A stretch of DNA of 64,000 bases from Frigoriglobus tundricola (GCF_013128195.2 NZ_CP053452.2:7440001-7504000), one strand, 5' to 3'; shown: positions 34,930 through 44,713, counted from the first letter of the stretch. A program made the numbers and translations. The notes: generated by a model from the letters alone, not told the origin.

Positions 34930-35787
34930 TTACGCCCGGCCGAAGGCGGTTTCCATCACGCGCCGATCAAAGCCTTCGGGCACGCGCTCGTCGGCGGCGA
35001 ACTGGTACAGTGCGGCGAGGAAAATGGTGTGCAGGGCCGCGCCGACGGCCATGTGCAACAACATCGATATGCCGCCCGCGACCAGTAGCACCGCGCCCGG
35101 TACGGTCGATCCGCTGGCGAGCAGCCAGCCGCCCGCGACGAATAGGAGGACGACCGGGATCAGGAGCAGGAACAGGATGAAGCTCAGACCCATGTTCCCG
35201 ACCAGGGCCTCGCCCCAGGTCTTTTTCAGCAGCGCGGCCGACCGGCCGATCGCGGCCATCGGGCCGACCTTCTCCACGACGAGGACCGGGACCACGAAGA
35301 ACGTCATCACCGACCAGGCGGTGCCGAGCACCCCGGCGACGAACTCGCCCACCTTTTCGTGTGCGCTCTCGACCGCCTTCAGGAGCACCCCGACCGTCGC
35401 CGAAACGAGCGCCCAGGCGAAAATCTGGGGCAGGCGCGCGAGCGCCATCCGGAAGCCGTCCGCCAGAGTGGGCGACTGGCCGTTGAAGCGGAGCAGGGCG
35501 CAACTGATGAGCGCGGAGTTGCAGAACACGATGACGAAATAGGTGCAGAAGTAGTACGCGAACGCGACCGCGTACACCCAGACCGGCGGCCGGTTATTGT
35601 TCCGGTGAACGTGCTGCTCGAACTGCTTCCAGTCCACAAGTGTCGCCAGCGGCACGGCGAAACTGGCGACGACCAACAGGAACAGGAACCCGCTGACCAG
35701 CGGGAACGCCAGCAGGTGCTTGTCCCGGACGAGAACGCGCCACGTGCTGCCGGCGAGGGAGAGCCCGTTCGAAATGCGCTGGAACAT
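34930..35787 (-). CDS. DUF6159-like integral membrane protein
   Basis: The 285-residue product has about six transmembrane segments: LVSGFLFLLVVASFAV, AFAYYFCTYFVIVFCNSALISC, IFAWALVSATVGVLL, SVMTFFVVPVLVVE, FILFLLLIPVVLLFVAGGW and a last helix near 240. The segment FFVVPVLVVEKVGPMAAIGRS is the kind of conserved cytoplasmic loop found in this glycerophosphoryl-diester-phosphodiesterase-like membrane family. Transport or scaffold roles are not established. It is monocistronic on the minus strand. Confidence 0.75.
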   Translation of the reverse strand: MFQRISNGLSLAGSTWRVLVRDKHLLAFPLVSGFLFLLVVASFAVPLATLVDWKQFEQHVHRNNNRPPVWVYAVAFAYYFCTYFVIVFCNSALISCALLRFNGQSPTLADGFRMALARLPQIFAWALVSATVGVLLKAVESAHEKVGEFVAGVLGTAWSVMTFFVVPVLVVEKVGPMAAIGRSAALLKKTWGEALVGNMGLSFILFLLLIPVVLLFVAGGWLLASGSTVPGAVLLVAGGISMLLHMAVGAALHTIFLAALYQFAADERVPEGFDRRVMETAFGRA

Positions 35788-35884
35788 GGACGACTCCGGT
35801 GGGCGTGCTGGAACACGATGAGTGTAGCAGGGCGATCCCTTTTGGGTAATTGCGGATCGCCGCGGTACGGAAGTTATTCGCCCG

Positions 35885-36477
35885 TCAGCCGTCCGGATTC
35901 GCGAGAATCTGACGGAGCCGGTCCGCGAGTACCTCGGGGAACTTCTCCGGCCACGTCGCGTCGATAGGGCCGAGCCGGGCCATGTCCTGGAGGTGCAGTT
36001 GATCCTTCAGCCGGAACGCGACGAGTTTCATTCGCACCAGCGCTTCGAGCTGTAACACTTGAAAGGTGGCCCCGCGCTCGGACTCAGTCATCTCCGGGGC
36101 GGAAACGGGATCGCTCGGCATCACTTTTTCACCGCGCAGAGCAGGTGAACACCCTCGCTCGGTTTGCCGCCCGGTCGCTCGATGAACAGATGAACGCCGT
36201 TCGTGAACGCAAAATCGAAGCCGACGACACCCATTGCTCTCTTCGCAGCTTCGAGGTCGTCTCGGCGGATCAAAACATTAACGTCGCGGGTCGTGCGCAC
36301 CGCCCCCGCATCGACCTTTGCCACCCAGGCAGCCGCGGCATTCCCACCGATGATCGCGTAGGGCACGTTGCCGGCTTCCAGTGCGTGAGCGGCGCGATGG
36401 AGGCGCTGTTGTACCTCGCCCAAGGCTCGTGCCATCCGCTCGAGAATGTCGGCAGGCCAGGGCGCGCTGAGATTCAT
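35885..36477 (-). pseudogene. Nucleotidyltransferase (MNT-like) split by a one-base frameshift
   Basis: Two frames make up one protein. The 118-codon part (36121-36477) has the GGNAA motif (44-48) and TTRDVNVLI (63-70). The second part (35885-36121) has the usual C-terminal region LQLEALVRMKLVAFRLKDQLHLQDM ending RQILANPDG. Joining them needs one extra base near 36135, which restores the expected GEKV motif (now read as AVKK followed by a stop). The catalytic Asp-x-Asp of the fold is Asp-x-Asn (DVN), so activity is doubtful even if repaired. A TGATG overlap could also allow coupled synthesis of two halves. Confidence 0.7.
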
Positions 36478-36485
36478 GGTTCACC

Positions 36486-37664
36486 TCACGCGGCGTAAGC
36501 CTTCTCGGCGGCGGCTACGCCGGCACCGCCCGTCACTTTCACGCCCGCGCCGAGGAGAACCACCTCCAGCGCCGCGAGCACCTGGAACACGCAGCTCGGG
36601 CGGCTGTTCTGGCCCATGAGTCCGATCCGCCACGCCTTGCCCTTGAAGTCCCCCAGGCCGCCGCCGATCTCGATGCCGAACTCGGTCAGGAGCCGCTTAC
36701 GGCACGCCGCGTCGTCCGCGCCCTCCGGGATGCGCACCGCGTTCAGTTGTGGCAACTGGCAGTGTGCGGCGGCGGTGTAAGTGAGGCCGAGGGCTTCCAG
36801 CCCGGCCTTGAGTGCCACGTGGTTGCGGACGTGGCGGGCGAAGCGGGCCTCCAGCCCCTCCTCCAGAACGAGTCGCAGCCCCTCGCGGAGCGCGTACACC
36901 ATCGTGATCGGGGCCGTGTGGTGGTACGCCCGGTCGCCGCCCCAGTAGCTCATGATGGAGGTCAGGTCGAGGTACCAGCTCTGCACCTTCGTCTTCCGCG
37001 CCTTCAGCGCGTCAACGGCCCGCGGGCTGAAACTCACCGGCGACATGCCCGGGGGGCAACTCAGCCCCTTTTGCGAGCAACTGAACGCGGCGTCCACTTC
37101 CCACTCGTCGAGCTTCACCGGCGTGCAGCCGAGCGACGTGACGCAGTCCGTTACGAGCAGGGCGCCGAACTCGTGGCACAGTTTGCCCAGTTCGGAGATG
37201 TCCTGGAGCGCCCCGGTCGAGGTTTCCGCGTGGACGATGCCGAGCACCTTGGGCCGCACCGTCTGGAGCGTTTCGCGGAGGACCTGGAGGTCGAAGGTCT
37301 GGCCCCACGGCGCTTCTTTCACGGTGACCTGGGCGCTGCAGCGGCCGGCGATGTCCACCATCCGGTTGCCGAAGTAGCCCATCGTACAGATGACGGCCTT
37401 GTCGCCCGGTTCGATCAGGTTGACGAGGCACGTCTCCATGCCCGCGGTGCCGGTCGCGGACACGGGAAAGGTGAGCGGGTTCTTCGTCTGGTACACCGCA
37501 CGCAGCATCGTCTGCGTTTCGTTCATGATTTCGAGGAACTGCGGGTCGAGGTGACCGAGCAGCGGCGTGGTCATCGCCGTGAGTACGCGCGGGTGGGCGT
37601 CGCTCGGGCCGGGGCCGAGGAGCAACCGGGGGGCGGGGGAGAGCTGGCCGGGGATGGAGGTCAT
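36486..37664 (-). CDS. Alanine-glyoxylate/serine-pyruvate aminotransferase family protein
   Basis: The 392-residue class-V aminotransferase carries GPGPSDAHPRVL (17-28), SATGTAGMETCL, the PLP-stacking region, AETSTGALQDI, and Lys199 in SCSQKGLSCPPG, which forms the Schiff base with PLP. The C-terminal KAWRIGLMGQN is also typical. Likely reaction: amino transfer from alanine or serine to glyoxylate or pyruvate, in the cytosol; the exact donor cannot be told. The start at 37664 gives the standard N-terminus. It stands alone between the nucleotidyltransferase remnant and the isochorismatase-like gene. Confidence 0.92.
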   Translation of the reverse strand: MTSIPGQLSPAPRLLLGPGPSDAHPRVLTAMTTPLLGHLDPQFLEIMNETQTMLRAVYQTKNPLTFPVSATGTAGMETCLVNLIEPGDKAVICTMGYFGNRMVDIAGRCSAQVTVKEAPWGQTFDLQVLRETLQTVRPKVLGIVHAETSTGALQDISELGKLCHEFGALLVTDCVTSLGCTPVKLDEWEVDAAFSCSQKGLSCPPGMSPVSFSPRAVDALKARKTKVQSWYLDLTSIMSYWGGDRAYHHTAPITMVYALREGLRLVLEEGLEARFARHVRNHVALKAGLEALGLTYTAAAHCQLPQLNAVRIPEGADDAACRKRLLTEFGIEIGGGLGDFKGKAWRIGLMGQNSRPSCVFQVLAALEVVLLGAGVKVTGGAGVAAAEKAYAA

Positions 37665-37761
37665 GTGTGTGGCTCACTAATCGGGAGACGGCTCCCCCTC
37701 ATGAAAGTGCGAAGGGGAGGCCGGGTGAAGGGGTGAAACGGAAAAGACGGATTTCGTGCCG

Positions 37762-38325
37762 TCAGGACGACCGCGCAACGATCATCGCGCTCACGGTCTT
37801 GAACTGCGGGTGCGTGGCGTCCGCCAGCCACTCGAAGGCGACCGCTTCCGCGGTCGTGGGCACCGCGCCGGCCTGCTCCAACCGCCGCAGGGCCGTGTCG
37901 TGATCGATCGCGCTCCGGGCCGCGAGCGCGTCCACTGGGAGGAACACGTGCAGCCCGGCGTGGAGCAGGTCGAGCGCCGTCTGCGCGACGCAGACGTGCG
38001 TCTCCATGCCGACCAGAACGACGTTCGGCCGGCGGAGCATCTCCAGCTCCTCCAGGAACGTGCCGGCCCCGCAGCAACTAAATGCCGTTTTGGCGGGGAG
38101 CGGCGCGGGGAGCCGGCGGGCGAGGTCCGCTGTGGTCGGGCCGAGCCCCTTGGGGTACTGTTCGGTGGCCCGCACGGGCACCGCGAGGAGCGCGGCCGCG
38201 TCCAGGAGAAAAGCCGCGTTCCGCACCAGGCCCGCTGCGGACGGGATTTTCGCCAGCAACTTGTCCTGGACGTCGATGACGACGACGACGGACGTCTCGG
38301 CCCGCAACCGTTTGATGACGTTCAT
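37762..38325 (-). CDS. Isochorismatase-like cysteine hydrolase
   Basis: The 187-residue product has the nicotinamidase/isochorismatase fold with triad Asp18 (VVVVIDVQDKL), Lys79 (LPAKTAFSC) and Cys112 (VGMETHVCVAQTALDLL). The cis-peptide region VGMETHVCV is intact. These enzymes hydrolyse amides or vinyl ethers such as nicotinamide, isochorismate or ureidoacrylate; the substrate is not clear. It ends 97 bases upstream of the aminotransferase gene and follows the transglutaminase-like gene by 9 bases on the same strand, so it could be the last gene of that operon. Confidence 0.88.
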   Translation of the reverse strand: MNVIKRLRAETSVVVVIDVQDKLLAKIPSAAGLVRNAAFLLDAAALLAVPVRATEQYPKGLGPTTADLARRLPAPLPAKTAFSCCGAGTFLEELEMLRRPNVVLVGMETHVCVAQTALDLLHAGLHVFLPVDALAARSAIDHDTALRRLEQAGAVPTTAEAVAFEWLADATHPQFKTVSAMIVARSS

Positions 38326-38334
38326 GCCCAGTCC

Positions 38335-40608
38335 TCACTGTTCGAGTGCCCGGCGGAGCGCGGTCAGCCCGGATTCCAGTTCGGCCAGCCGGGCGTCCGA
38401 CGGCGGGGTCGCGCCGAACCGGTCCTGGTAGTACGCCCCGGCCCACGCCACGGGCACGTCGGCCACGTCCCCACAGCCCGGCTTCGATCGCAGCGCCGTT
38501 GCTGCCGCGGTCGCAAATTCCAGCGCCGTGTCGCCCGGCGCGGCCACAATGCCGTGCGTCGCGAGTACCGCGACCAGCTCGCCGAACCACCGCGTCGGTT
38601 CCGGGACCGCCGCGGGCGGGCCGGTGCGGCGCCGCACGCGCCGCCGCGCGAACCAGGCGCCCAGCCCCATCAGAATCAGGGCCGTCACACCGACGAGCGT
38701 CTCGGGACGGGCCAGCCGTTCGATCGCCCGGGCGATCGCCTGTCGGCGCTGTTCGGGGGTGTAGTCTTTGATGTACTCGTCGAACCGCGTTTCGACCCAC
38801 GTGTTCGCCTGCTGGACCCACCCGGCATCGGGAGCGACGGTCGGCGCCGACCCCGGCATCGGGTCGAGGCTCCGCCAGTAGTACGTGCGGCCGGGCGGGG
38901 CGCCCGGCCGGGCGGCCCTGCCCGGCACGGGGAGCAGGGCTTCGACCCACGCGTGCGCGTGTTCCTGTTTCACGAGATAGTGCCCGTCCTCGGTGTGTTC
39001 GCACCCCTTGAAGCCGAGGACGAACGCCGCTGGGATGCCCTGGGACCGGAGCATCAGCACCAGGGCGGTGGCGTACCGCTCACAGTGCCCGGCCTTCGAG
39101 TGGAACAGGAAATCTTCTATGGGATCGACGCGCGTGTTCTCCCGGCGCAGGTCGGTCGTGTAATGCAACTCGGGTGTGGTCGATAGATGGGCGACGAACT
39201 TTTTCGCCACCGTCTCGCGGTACTCCGGCTTCGGCACGAGCGACCGCTCCTCGCGACAGTCGGCCGGCAACTCGCCGGTGCGGATCAGATCGGCCAGAAC
39301 GCGGTCGGCGTACTCCTTCACCCGCGGCACCGGGTTCTGGCGCAGCGGGCTCAGCGACAGGTCGAACGAGGGCACCTCGAACTGAAACGGCGGCCCGGCG
39401 TCGGGGTCCGGTCCGGTCCGGTACGCCTGGACGTACCGCCGCGGGGTCCCCCGGACCCGCGCGCTCGTGTCCCAGAAGAAGCTCCCGTCGGAGATCGGCA
39501 TCCAGCCTTTCGGGGGCCCGTCGGTCAGGGCCGCGAGCGGCGGGGGCTGGTCCCCGACCCACTGCACCGGGTCCGCGACGAACGAGCTGCGGAGCCGGGC
39601 GGGCACGTCGTACGTGATCGCGAACTGTCCCGGCCCGAGTTTCGGCGGGGTCCAGGGCTCGGTCCGCCGCGCGAGTGGCGGGGTGATGGGAAGGGCCGGG
39701 GTCTCCGTCTGCTTCCACTCGCCGTGAGTGTACATGTGAAGGACCTTCCCGCGCCACCTCTGGTCCGGGTTCACGTCCGTTTTCGGTGCGCCGTCCGGGT
39801 AGGCGGCGGTGAACTCGAAGGCCGTTTCCGCGTTCGTTTGCAGCGGGCCGGTGCGGTTGAGGTCCACCATCTGGTCCGCCGCGTACCCGATCTCGATCCG
39901 CGGTTTGCCGAAGTCGGCCTTGCTCGCTTCGGACCGCGGGGTGAGGAGGTACAGGGGCACCGCCAGGGCCAGCGCGACACCGGCCCACGCGATCGCCGGG
40001 GACAGGTCGGTCCGGTGCCCGGTCGGGTCCGCGGTCACGGTGACCGCCTTCGTCGCGGGCGGCGGCCCGCCGGGGATCGGGGGGATCGTTCCGCTGGCCC
40101 GGCCCAGGTACAGCAGCGTCAGGCTCCAGACGGCCGCGACGAGGTACAGCCCGACGAGCACGAAACACACCGGGTGCTCCGCGAGGGCCGCGCCCAGCCC
40201 CACGCCCGCCAGTGAAACCCCGTGCAGGGTCCAGTAGTCGCCCGCGTGCTTCTCGCCCCGCGCGACCTTGGCCACGATGAGCATCATGACGAACGGGCCG
40301 CACATCGCCACGATGAACATGTGCCAGCCCGTGGTCGCGAACTCGGACGTGTCCACTTCGCGCTTGATCCGGTACGCGACCCACATGAAGTAGACGAGGC
40401 CGACGGTCATCCCGAGGCGGTTCGCGGACGGGATCGACAGGAACGCGATGCGGGACTCGAGGAAAAACATCACGGCCAGGGCGCCCACGGCCAGCAGCGC
40501 GAACGCCGCTACCTCGGGCAGCAGCTCGTGCTCGGCGTAGCCGAGGATCACGCACGCCATCGCGAGCGTCAGATACGTGCTGAACCGGAAGCTGGCGTCG
40601 GTCGGCAT
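38335..40608 (-). CDS. Transglutaminase-like membrane protein (TgpA type, DUF3488/DUF4129)
   Basis: The 757-residue product has ~6-7 N-terminal transmembrane helices (to ~270) and an extracytoplasmic domain with a transglutaminase-like core. In that core Cys~506 (GHCERYATALVLMLRSQG), His~550 (EHAHAWVEALLP) and Asp~583 (SLDPMPG) form the expected triad. A further TM helix (LVGVTALILMGLGAW) and a cytoplasmic tail follow. TgpA-like proteins commonly accompany MoxR and DUF58 genes, as here. Function is unknown beyond peptide-bond or crosslink chemistry by analogy. The ATG at 40608 precedes the first helix directly; a GTTTAAC-rich spacer lies upstream. Confidence 0.9.
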   Translation of the reverse strand: MPTDASFRFSTYLTLAMACVILGYAEHELLPEVAAFALLAVGALAVMFFLESRIAFLSIPSANRLGMTVGLVYFMWVAYRIKREVDTSEFATTGWHMFIVAMCGPFVMMLIVAKVARGEKHAGDYWTLHGVSLAGVGLGAALAEHPVCFVLVGLYLVAAVWSLTLLYLGRASGTIPPIPGGPPPATKAVTVTADPTGHRTDLSPAIAWAGVALALAVPLYLLTPRSEASKADFGKPRIEIGYAADQMVDLNRTGPLQTNAETAFEFTAAYPDGAPKTDVNPDQRWRGKVLHMYTHGEWKQTETPALPITPPLARRTEPWTPPKLGPGQFAITYDVPARLRSSFVADPVQWVGDQPPPLAALTDGPPKGWMPISDGSFFWDTSARVRGTPRRYVQAYRTGPDPDAGPPFQFEVPSFDLSLSPLRQNPVPRVKEYADRVLADLIRTGELPADCREERSLVPKPEYRETVAKKFVAHLSTTPELHYTTDLRRENTRVDPIEDFLFHSKAGHCERYATALVLMLRSQGIPAAFVLGFKGCEHTEDGHYLVKQEHAHAWVEALLPVPGRAARPGAPPGRTYYWRSLDPMPGSAPTVAPDAGWVQQANTWVETRFDEYIKDYTPEQRRQAIARAIERLARPETLVGVTALILMGLGAWFARRRVRRRTGPPAAVPEPTRWFGELVAVLATHGIVAAPGDTALEFATAAATALRSKPGCGDVADVPVAWAGAYYQDRFGATPPSDARLAELESGLTALRRALEQ

Positions 40609-40716
40609 GGCGGCCCCGTTAAACACGCGCGAGGAAAAGTGACCAAGGAGACGGCGCCGAATGTGAGCGCGATACGAGGAGCACGGGCGCTCGTTTCGTT
40701 CCCCTTTGTCCGCTTG

Positions 40717-41864
40717 TCATCGTGAACCCGGAGCGGCCGGCGGCAGGTACCACGGCGGGCGGTCGTCGGGGCAGACGGCGATGAACGGCTTGCCGGTCGA
40801 GTGCCCCAGCGCGGCCGCGAACGGGGTGTGTGCCCGACTGCTCACGACCAGCCTCGCGCCGCGCGCGAGGTGCCGGGTGAAGGTGCGGGCCGCCGGCGCC
40901 TCGACCGCGTCGGTGCCGCGGACGGACGCCAGGGGTGCGAGGGCCGCGCGCAGGTCCTCTTCGGACGCGGCCGTGGCGGCGACCGCGTCGGAGCCGGGGA
41001 CGACGACCGTCACCGCACTATCGAACGCGCGCCCACGCCACGTGACGGCGATCGTGGCGGCGAGGCTCAGGGCCGCCTCGAGCCGCGCGCGATCGGTTGC
41101 GTCGGGCGCCGCCGGCAGCCACGCCTCGACCACCAGCACGAGTTCCGGCGAGGGCGCGGTGTCGTACTCGCGAACCATCGGCTCCCCGCGCGCGGTGGTC
41201 CGCCAGTGGATGTCCCGGATCGCGTCGCCGGGCCGGTACGGGCGCACCCGCGCCCTCGGCCTGATCGGTACTCACCCGGCGCAGCACGCGCGCGCGCGGT
41301 CGTCCCCCGCGCGCTCCGGAGCACCCACCGCCGGAGGCCGTCCGCGTCGGCCGTACCGAGGCACGGGAGGACGACGATCTCGCCGCCCGCTTCGCCCGGG
41401 CGCTCGCACGCGATGAACCCGAACGGGAAGCCGGACGTGAGGGTCACGGGGCCGGCGTACCGCCCCCGTGCCGGGAACGTGCGCCACGCGGTACACGGGA
41501 GCGCGTGGCCGGCCGGGAGCCGGTACACCAGAAAGGAGTTCGCTCCCGGCCCCGCCCGGTCCTCGGCGGTGAGGGTGATCGGGTACCTGGCGCCGTTGGT
41601 GACCGTCAGGCCGCACTCGACGCGCTCGCCCGCGAAGACGGGCGGGAGCGCGATCCGGCGCGCCGTCGCCCGGCGCACCGCGAACCACGCCAGGAGCCCG
41701 TTCAGGACCAGCAGGCAGGCCATCGCGTAGACGACGATCAGCACCAGGTTGATGCTCTTGTACCAGGCGAGCGCCCCGATGAGCACCACCGCCGCGAGCC
41801 AACTCACCCCGGAGGGAGTGAACCGCAGGCGCCGGCCGGCCGGGTCGCCGTCGGCGCGTTTCAT
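40717..41864 (-). pseudogene. DUF58 protein gene with one frame change
   Basis: The 5' part (41864 down to ~41250) encodes a membrane hairpin and the beta domain, ending in APGEYRS. The 3' part (~41250 to 40717) continues with VRPYRPGDAIRDIHWRTTARGEPMVREYD, the DUF58 core, and SPELVLVVEAW. Both parts have normal codon use, and adding one base near 41250 joins them to ~380 residues. The site is a run of G and C. It may be a sequencing indel or a recent loss. The ATG at 41864 overlaps the MoxR stop (ATGA). If intact it would be the MoxR partner of this operon. Confidence 0.7.
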
Positions 41865-42829
41865 GCCGGCACCTTCAGCTTCGAGAGCACGTCGCGCACG
41901 ATCGGCCCGGCGTCGGGGTGCCCGCCGGCCGCCCAGCTCCGGGTCACGAGCCGGTGCGCGAGGACCGGTTCGGCCAGCGCCTTCACGTCGTCCGGGACCG
42001 CGTAGTCGCGCCCGGCCGTCACCGCGTACGCCTGCACGGCGCGGTACAGCGCGAGCGCGGCGCGGGTGCTGGCGCCGAGGGCGAGTTCCGCGTGCTTGCG
42101 GGTCTCCCCGATCAGGTCGAGGACGTACTCCGCGATGGCCGGGTCCACGCGGACCGTTCGGACGTGCTGCTGGAGCGCGATCACGTCGGCCGGCTGGAGG
42201 ACCGGTTCGAGCTTCTCGACCGGTTCGCCGGCGCGGTGCTGGGTGAGGATGGCCCGCTCGGCCTCGCGGCCCGGGTAGCCGACCTTCACGCGGAGCAGGA
42301 ACCGGTCGAGCTGGCTCTCCGGGAGCGGATAGGTGCCCTCGAACTCGTGCGGGTTCTGCGTGGCAACAACGAGGAACGGCGGCCCGAGCGGGCGCGTGGT
42401 TCCGTCCACCGTCACCTGGCGCTCCTGCATCGCCTCCAGCAGCGCGGACTGCGTGCGGGGGGTGGCGCGGTTGATCTCGTCGGCCAGGACGATCTCCGCG
42501 AACACCGGGCCGGGGTGGAACGTGAACTCGCCCGTCTGGGCCTTGTAAATGGTCACGCCGATGAGGTCGGCGGGCAGCAGGTCGGGGGTGAACTGGATCC
42601 GATTGAACTTGCAGGCGAGGCTGCGGGCCAGGGCCTTCGCGAGCAGGGTCTTGCCGACGCCCGGCACGTCGTCGAGGAGCAGGTGCCCGTCCGCGAGCAG
42701 CGCGACGGCGGCCATCCGGATCACGTCGGGCTTACCGAGGAACACCCGCCCGACGTTCGCTTGGAGCGCCGCGAGCAGCGGCGCCAGGTCGCGCGGGGAT
42801 CGGGCGGGGATCGAACCGTCAACAGCCAT
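41861..42829 (-). CDS. MoxR family AAA+ ATPase (second locus)
   Basis: The 322-residue product has Walker A PGVGKT (56-61), Walker B VLADEINRATPRTQSALLEAMQERQV (from 114), and sensor-1 region VVATQNPHEFEGTYPLPESQLDRF. It is first in an operon with DUF58 and a TgpA-like transglutaminase gene, the commonest arrangement for this ATPase. It differs from the other MoxR of this window (GVGKT rather than GVAKT) and is a separate paralogue. The ATG at 42829 lies downstream of a TATACT -10-like word at 42867-42862 (minus strand). Confidence 0.93.
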   Translation of the reverse strand: MAVDGSIPARSPRDLAPLLAALQANVGRVFLGKPDVIRMAAVALLADGHLLLDDVPGVGKTLLAKALARSLACKFNRIQFTPDLLPADLIGVTIYKAQTGEFTFHPGPVFAEIVLADEINRATPRTQSALLEAMQERQVTVDGTTRPLGPPFLVVATQNPHEFEGTYPLPESQLDRFLLRVKVGYPGREAERAILTQHRAGEPVEKLEPVLQPADVIALQQHVRTVRVDPAIAEYVLDLIGETRKHAELALGASTRAALALYRAVQAYAVTAGRDYAVPDDVKALAEPVLAHRLVTRSWAAGGHPDAGPIVRDVLSKLKVPA

Positions 42830-42861
42830 ACGCGCGGTCTCACGTGGGAAGTGACCGCGAT

Positions 42862-42867
42862 AGTATA
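42862..42867 (-). promoter_or_regulatory. Candidate -10 of the MoxR/DUF58/transglutaminase operon
   Basis: TATACT on the minus strand is a one-mismatch -10. A start site near 42855 would give a short leader before the ATG at 42829. No convincing -35 was found at 16-18 bases, so this is only a suggestion. Confidence 0.3.
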
Positions 42868-42946
42868 CGACGCACCGCCACCGGCGGTTCGGTTCGGCCG
42901 GCCCCGACACGATTTGCGGGACTGGCCTTACAACAGGGCGCCCGGC

Positions 42947-44590
42947 TCACTCGACGTCGAACCGGATCGGCCCGCCGACGCCGCCGCGGAGGTTCGGGTT
43001 GACCGGTCGGCTGGCCATCGTCTCCTCGGCCGTCCGCAAATCGGCCTCGCGCTCGGCCTCTTCGGCCGCGTCCGCCGCCGCTTCCGCTTCTGTAGCGATC
43101 TTCTTGAGGCTCAAGGCGATGCGCCGCGTGGTCGGGTCCGTGCTGAGGACCTCCACCACCACCGTTTGGCCCTCCTCGAGCACGTCCCGCACGCGCCGCA
43201 CGCGCTGCGTGGACAGTTCCGAGATGTGGATCAGCCCCTCGACGCCGGGCGTCAGTTCCACGAACGCGCCGAACTCGGCCGTCCGGCTCACCTTACCGGT
43301 GACCCGTGCGCCGGCATGAACGGTCTTCGTGTACTCGTCGAACGGGCTGACGGTGAGTTGCTTCATGGACAGGCCGATCTTCCGCGCCTCGAAGTCGATG
43401 CGGTTGACCTTCACCTCGACCTGCTGGCCGATCTTCACGAACTCGTTCAGGTCGGCGACCCGCTGCCACGAGAACTCGGACGCCGGGATCAGGCCGTCCG
43501 CGCCGCCGAGATCGACGAACGCCCCGAACGGCTTGATGCTCCGCACGATGCCCTTGAGCACCTGGCCTTCCTGGATGTTCTTCCAGAACTCCTCCGCCTT
43601 CGCCTGCTTTTCTTTTTCCTGGACGGCGCGGCGGCTGACGATGAGGTTCCGCTCTTCCGGGTTGACCTCGGCGACCATCACCTTGATGCGCTGGTTGACG
43701 AACTGTTCGATGTTCTCGACGCGGTACAGGTCGAGCTGGCTGGCGGGCAGGAACCCCTTGATGCCGTTCACTTCGACCGTCAGCCCGGTCTTGTTCTTGT
43801 TGGTCCCGGTGACGCGGGCTTCGACGATCATGCCGTATGTGACCTGCGACCAGTCGTGAACGACCTGCGTGGACCCCTCGCGGGTCAGAATGAGCAGCCC
43901 GTCGGCGGCGTCGTAGTGGTCGATGTCGAACTCGACCGGCTCGCCGACGACCGGTTTGCGGCCCTCGAACTGCTGGAGCGGCAGCACGCCCTGGCTGCGG
44001 CCGCCGGGCACCTCCACGAACACGTCGTTGCCGTGAACGCCGACGACCACGCCGGTCTTCTTGCCGCCGCCCACGGTCCCCGCGGCGCGGGGCTTCTGGA
44101 CCGTCTCGACCTGGGCGACGGTTTTCGTCACGTCGAAGTCGCCCATTGCCGCCGCGAGTTCGTCCTCGATGAGTTTGTCGAGTTCGCGGTTGTTCGGCTT
44201 CGGTCCGCCGAAGAAGAGCTGCGGGGGGGCGCCGCCGGGGTTCATCGGCTTGTCGCTCCGCTGCGGCCGGTCGCCGTGCGGTCCCCCGCGGTTCGGGCCA
44301 CCGGGGCGCGGCGCGCCCGGACGCGGCGGCCCCTTGCCCGCCGGAGCCGGGGACGCGCCACCGGGCTTCAGCGCGCTGACGGCGGGCGCCCCGTAGACGG
44401 GCGGCGCGGCGCCGGGTTTCGGTGCCGGCGGGGGGCGCGGGCGGGGCGGGGCCGCGCCGCCGGGCGTCAGCGCGCGAACCGGCTGCGCGCCGTACACCGG
44501 CGGTGTGGCACCCGGATTGGCCGCCGGTGGCGTGGGCGCGGCCGGCGGGGTGGGTTGCTCGGGAGCGGGCGAAGTGTTCTCGGTACTCAT
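42947..44590 (-). CDS. S1-repeat RNA-binding protein (ribosomal protein S1-like)
   Basis: The 547-residue product has a Pro/Gly/Ala-rich N-terminal ~170 residues with a duplicated block (PPVYGA...LTPGGA / PPVYGA...LKPGGA). About four S1 domains follow at ~178-510: GVVVGVHGNDVFVEVPGG, GMIVEARVTGTNKNKTGLTVEV, KGIVRSIKPFGAFVDLGGADGL, GKVSRTAEFGAFVELTPGVEGLIHISEL. Each has the usual GxxxxxxxxGxFVxL core. It probably binds mRNA at the ribosome or acts in RNA handling. E. coli S1 has six repeats and no such Pro-rich lead. The ATG at 44590 is preferred; the upstream frame does not look coding. Confidence 0.88.
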   Translation of the reverse strand: MSTENTSPAPEQPTPPAAPTPPAANPGATPPVYGAQPVRALTPGGAAPPRPRPPPAPKPGAAPPVYGAPAVSALKPGGASPAPAGKGPPRPGAPRPGGPNRGGPHGDRPQRSDKPMNPGGAPPQLFFGGPKPNNRELDKLIEDELAAAMGDFDVTKTVAQVETVQKPRAAGTVGGGKKTGVVVGVHGNDVFVEVPGGRSQGVLPLQQFEGRKPVVGEPVEFDIDHYDAADGLLILTREGSTQVVHDWSQVTYGMIVEARVTGTNKNKTGLTVEVNGIKGFLPASQLDLYRVENIEQFVNQRIKVMVAEVNPEERNLIVSRRAVQEKEKQAKAEEFWKNIQEGQVLKGIVRSIKPFGAFVDLGGADGLIPASEFSWQRVADLNEFVKIGQQVEVKVNRIDFEARKIGLSMKQLTVSPFDEYTKTVHAGARVTGKVSRTAEFGAFVELTPGVEGLIHISELSTQRVRRVRDVLEEGQTVVVEVLSTDPTTRRIALSLKKIATEAEAAADAAEEAEREADLRTAEETMASRPVNPNLRGGVGGPIRFDVE

Positions 44591-44713
44591 CTTGCGGATT
44601 CCTCGATTCTTACCGGTTGAGCCTATCAGACCGGCCGTATGGCGACAACAGAAGCTCGACACGACACGGGGCGGCTCCCGCCGTTTGCGGACACGCCTCG
44701 TACAATCCGGTTC

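Noticed and set aside
41918-44620. 900-codon plus-strand open frame
   Set aside because: It spans the MoxR and S1-protein genes in antisense. It is composed of shadow-type low-complexity sequence, and the minus-strand genes have clear domains.
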